This document shows, piece by piece, positions 36,267 through 37,208 of a stretch of 37,208 nucleotides of DNA. A program made the position numbers and the translations under genes. The stretch is taken from positions 1 through 37,208 of the forward strand of contig JAGBDE010000052.1 in assembly GCA_017937655.1 (NCBI GenBank), in the 5' to 3' direction. The notes beneath the pieces are model-generated. The model did not search any database. It had not been told where the DNA came from and saw nothing but the letters and a program-made list of their open reading frames with translations. The stretch comes from Clostridia bacterium. Lineage in GTDB: Bacteria > Bacillota > Clostridia > Christensenellales > Aristaeellaceae. Position 1 is the first letter of the stretch. The number at the start of each line of letters is the position of its first letter.

Positions 36267-36322
36267 GCGAGGGGGTGTTGGGGGGAATCATTCCCCCCAA
36301 CCGGGTGTGGGCGGAGCCCACA
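36267..36322 (-). repeat. Double-hairpin REP-like element, right copy (inverted)
   Basis: Read on the minus strand: hairpin TGTGGGC/GCCCACA (36322-36306), linker, hairpin TTGGGGGGAAT/ATTCCCCCCAA (36300-36278), then ACACCCCCTCGC. Same order and same terminal ACCCCCTCGC as the left copy, with stem sequences differing on both arms so that pairing is kept. Confidence 0.75.
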
Positions 36323-36334
36323 ACTCCCCCCGTA

Positions 36335-37208
36335 TCAAAACTCAGCGCTGCCGGTGGTGCGGGGGTAGGGCAGGACGTCGCGAATGTTGCTCATGCCGGT
36401 GAGGTACATGATGAGGCGCTCGAAGCCCAGGCCGAAACCAGCGTGGGGCGTGCCGCCGTACTTGCGGGTGTCCAGGTAGAAGCCGTACTGGTCGGTGGTC
36501 ATGCCCAGCTCCTCGATGCGGCTGGTCAGGATGTCCATGCGCTCTTCACGCTGGCTGCCGCCGATCAGCTCGCCGATGCCGGGAACCAGCACGTCCACGG
36601 CTGCCACGGTCTTCTGGTCGTCGTTAAGGCGCATATAGAAGGCCTTGATCTCCTTGGGATAGTTGTAGACGCACACGGGCTTGCCGAAGTGCTTCTCGGT
36701 CAGGTAGCGCTCATGCTCGGTCTGCAGATCCACGCCCCAGCTGACGGGGTACTCGAAGTCCTGGCCGCTCTTTTGCAGGATCTCGATGGCTTCGGTGTAG
36801 GTGCAGCGGGCGAACTCGCTGTTGGCCACATGGGTCAGCTTGTCGATGAGGCCCTTCTCCACGAAGCTGTTGAGGAAGGCCATCTCTTCGGGAGCCTTTT
36901 CCAGCACGCCGTTGATGACGTACTTCACCATGTCCTCGGCCAGCTCCATGTCGTCGAACAGGTCAGCAAAAGCAATTTCCGGCTCGATCATCCAGAACTC
37001 GGCGGCGTGACGGGGGGTGTAGCTCTTCTCGGCGCGGAAGGTGGGGCCGAAGGTGTAGATGTTGCGGAACGCCATGCAGAAGGTCTCGCCGTTGAGCTGG
37101 CCGCTGACGGTCAGGCTGGCGGGCTTGCCGAAGAAGTCCTTGGAGTAATCCACATCGCCCTTGTCGGTGGTGGGAACCTTCTCCAGGGGCAGAGTGGTCA
37201 CCTGGAAC
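36335..37208 (-). CDS. asnS: Asparaginyl-tRNA synthetase (5' end outside window)
   Basis: C-terminal 290 residues of a class IIb aminoacyl-tRNA synthetase; the frame runs off the right edge (…FQVTTLPLE). Motif 2 region [31 protein letters not shown] and motif 3 [15 protein letters not shown] are clear, and [13 protein letters not shown] together with the C-terminal [17 protein letters not shown] is characteristic of AsnS rather than AspS. It charges tRNA-Asn in the cytoplasm. It converges with the exporter operon. An apparent GTG at 37201 is an internal Val, not a start. Confidence 0.97.
   Translation of the reverse strand, partial: FQVTTLPLEKVPTTDKGDVDYSKDFFGKPASLTVSGQLNGETFCMAFRNIYTFGPTFRAEKSYTPRHAAEFWMIEPEIAFADLFDDMELAEDMVKYVINGVLEKAPEEMAFLNSFVEKGLIDKLTHVANSEFARCTYTEAIEILQKSGQDFEYPVSWGVDLQTEHERYLTEKHFGKPVCVYNYPKEIKAFYMRLNDDQKTVAAVDVLVPGIGELIGGSQREERMDILTSRIEELGMTTDQYGFYLDTRKYGGTPHAGFGLGFERLIMYLTGMSNIRDVLPYPRTTGSAEF

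Noticed and set aside
36132..36322. Insertion sequence or transposon end
   Set aside because: No transposase gene and no target-site duplication are seen; a REP-like doublet explains the structure better.

Overview
The window is a GC-rich chromosomal segment from a Bacillota (Clostridia-type, probably gut-associated) bacterium. The evidence is RNase J, an FMN-riboswitch-controlled RibU (ECF transporter S component), a CD3324-family small protein, a TsaE-TsaB-RimI cluster, strong AAGGAGG ribosome binding sites 6-10 nt from most starts, and sigma-A-like promoters, often with a TGTG-type extended -10. The species cannot be named from sequence alone. No rRNA, insertion sequence, prophage or CRISPR array is visible. 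One tRNA (Thr, GGT) is present. Both window ends cut genes: rpoB (3' end missing) at the left and asnS (5' end missing) at the right.

Layout. 1-3.3 kb: rpoB on the minus strand behind a perfect consensus promoter, divergent from an RseC-like membrane protein. 4.3-8.9 kb (+): RNase J, a secreted peptidoglycan-binding/phosphodiester-glycosidase protein, a six-hairpin (GH105/GH88-like) glycosidase and a nucleotidyltransferase. 9.0-10.9 kb (-): a receiver-like protein and an SPFH/zinc-ribbon protein. 11.0-12.8 kb (+): a CD3324-family small protein behind an attenuator-like leader, a methyltransferase and a GNAT acetyltransferase. 12.9-13.6 kb (-): a TIM-barrel sugar isomerase/epimerase. 13.7-16.3 kb (+): FMN riboswitch, ribU, tsaE, tsaB, rimI, apparently one transcription unit. 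16.4-21.5 kb (+): a secreted hypothetical protein, an intracellular GH27 alpha-galactosidase with a small zinc-ribbon protein and a MATE exporter, and a secreted SH3-VanW-like protein. 21.6-25.5 kb (-): a CtpE-like P-type ATPase preceded by a secreted protein that fuses a catalytically degenerate sortase-B-like domain to a C39-like peptidase. 25.7-29.0 kb: tRNA-Thr, a DMT transporter, a second MATE exporter and a cytidylate-kinase-like protein.

29.2-36.1 kb (+) is the most distinctive block: a tightly packed seven-gene operon for a MacB/YknYZ-like ABC exporter. It has one ATPase and one FtsX-type permease but four adaptor-like proteins (two membrane-anchored HlyD types and two signal-peptide-bearing, anchorless paralogues) plus one secreted protein of unknown family. 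The first adaptor ends in eight tandem PEGM-type hexapeptides. The operon ends at a strong terminator flanked by two inverted copies of a double-hairpin REP-like element, followed by convergent asnS.

Best candidates for new biology: the four-adaptor exporter operon, the pseudo-sortase/C39 fusion, the leader-peptide attenuator before the CD3324-family gene, and the inverted hairpin-element pair. All functional statements are family-level inferences from the sequence.
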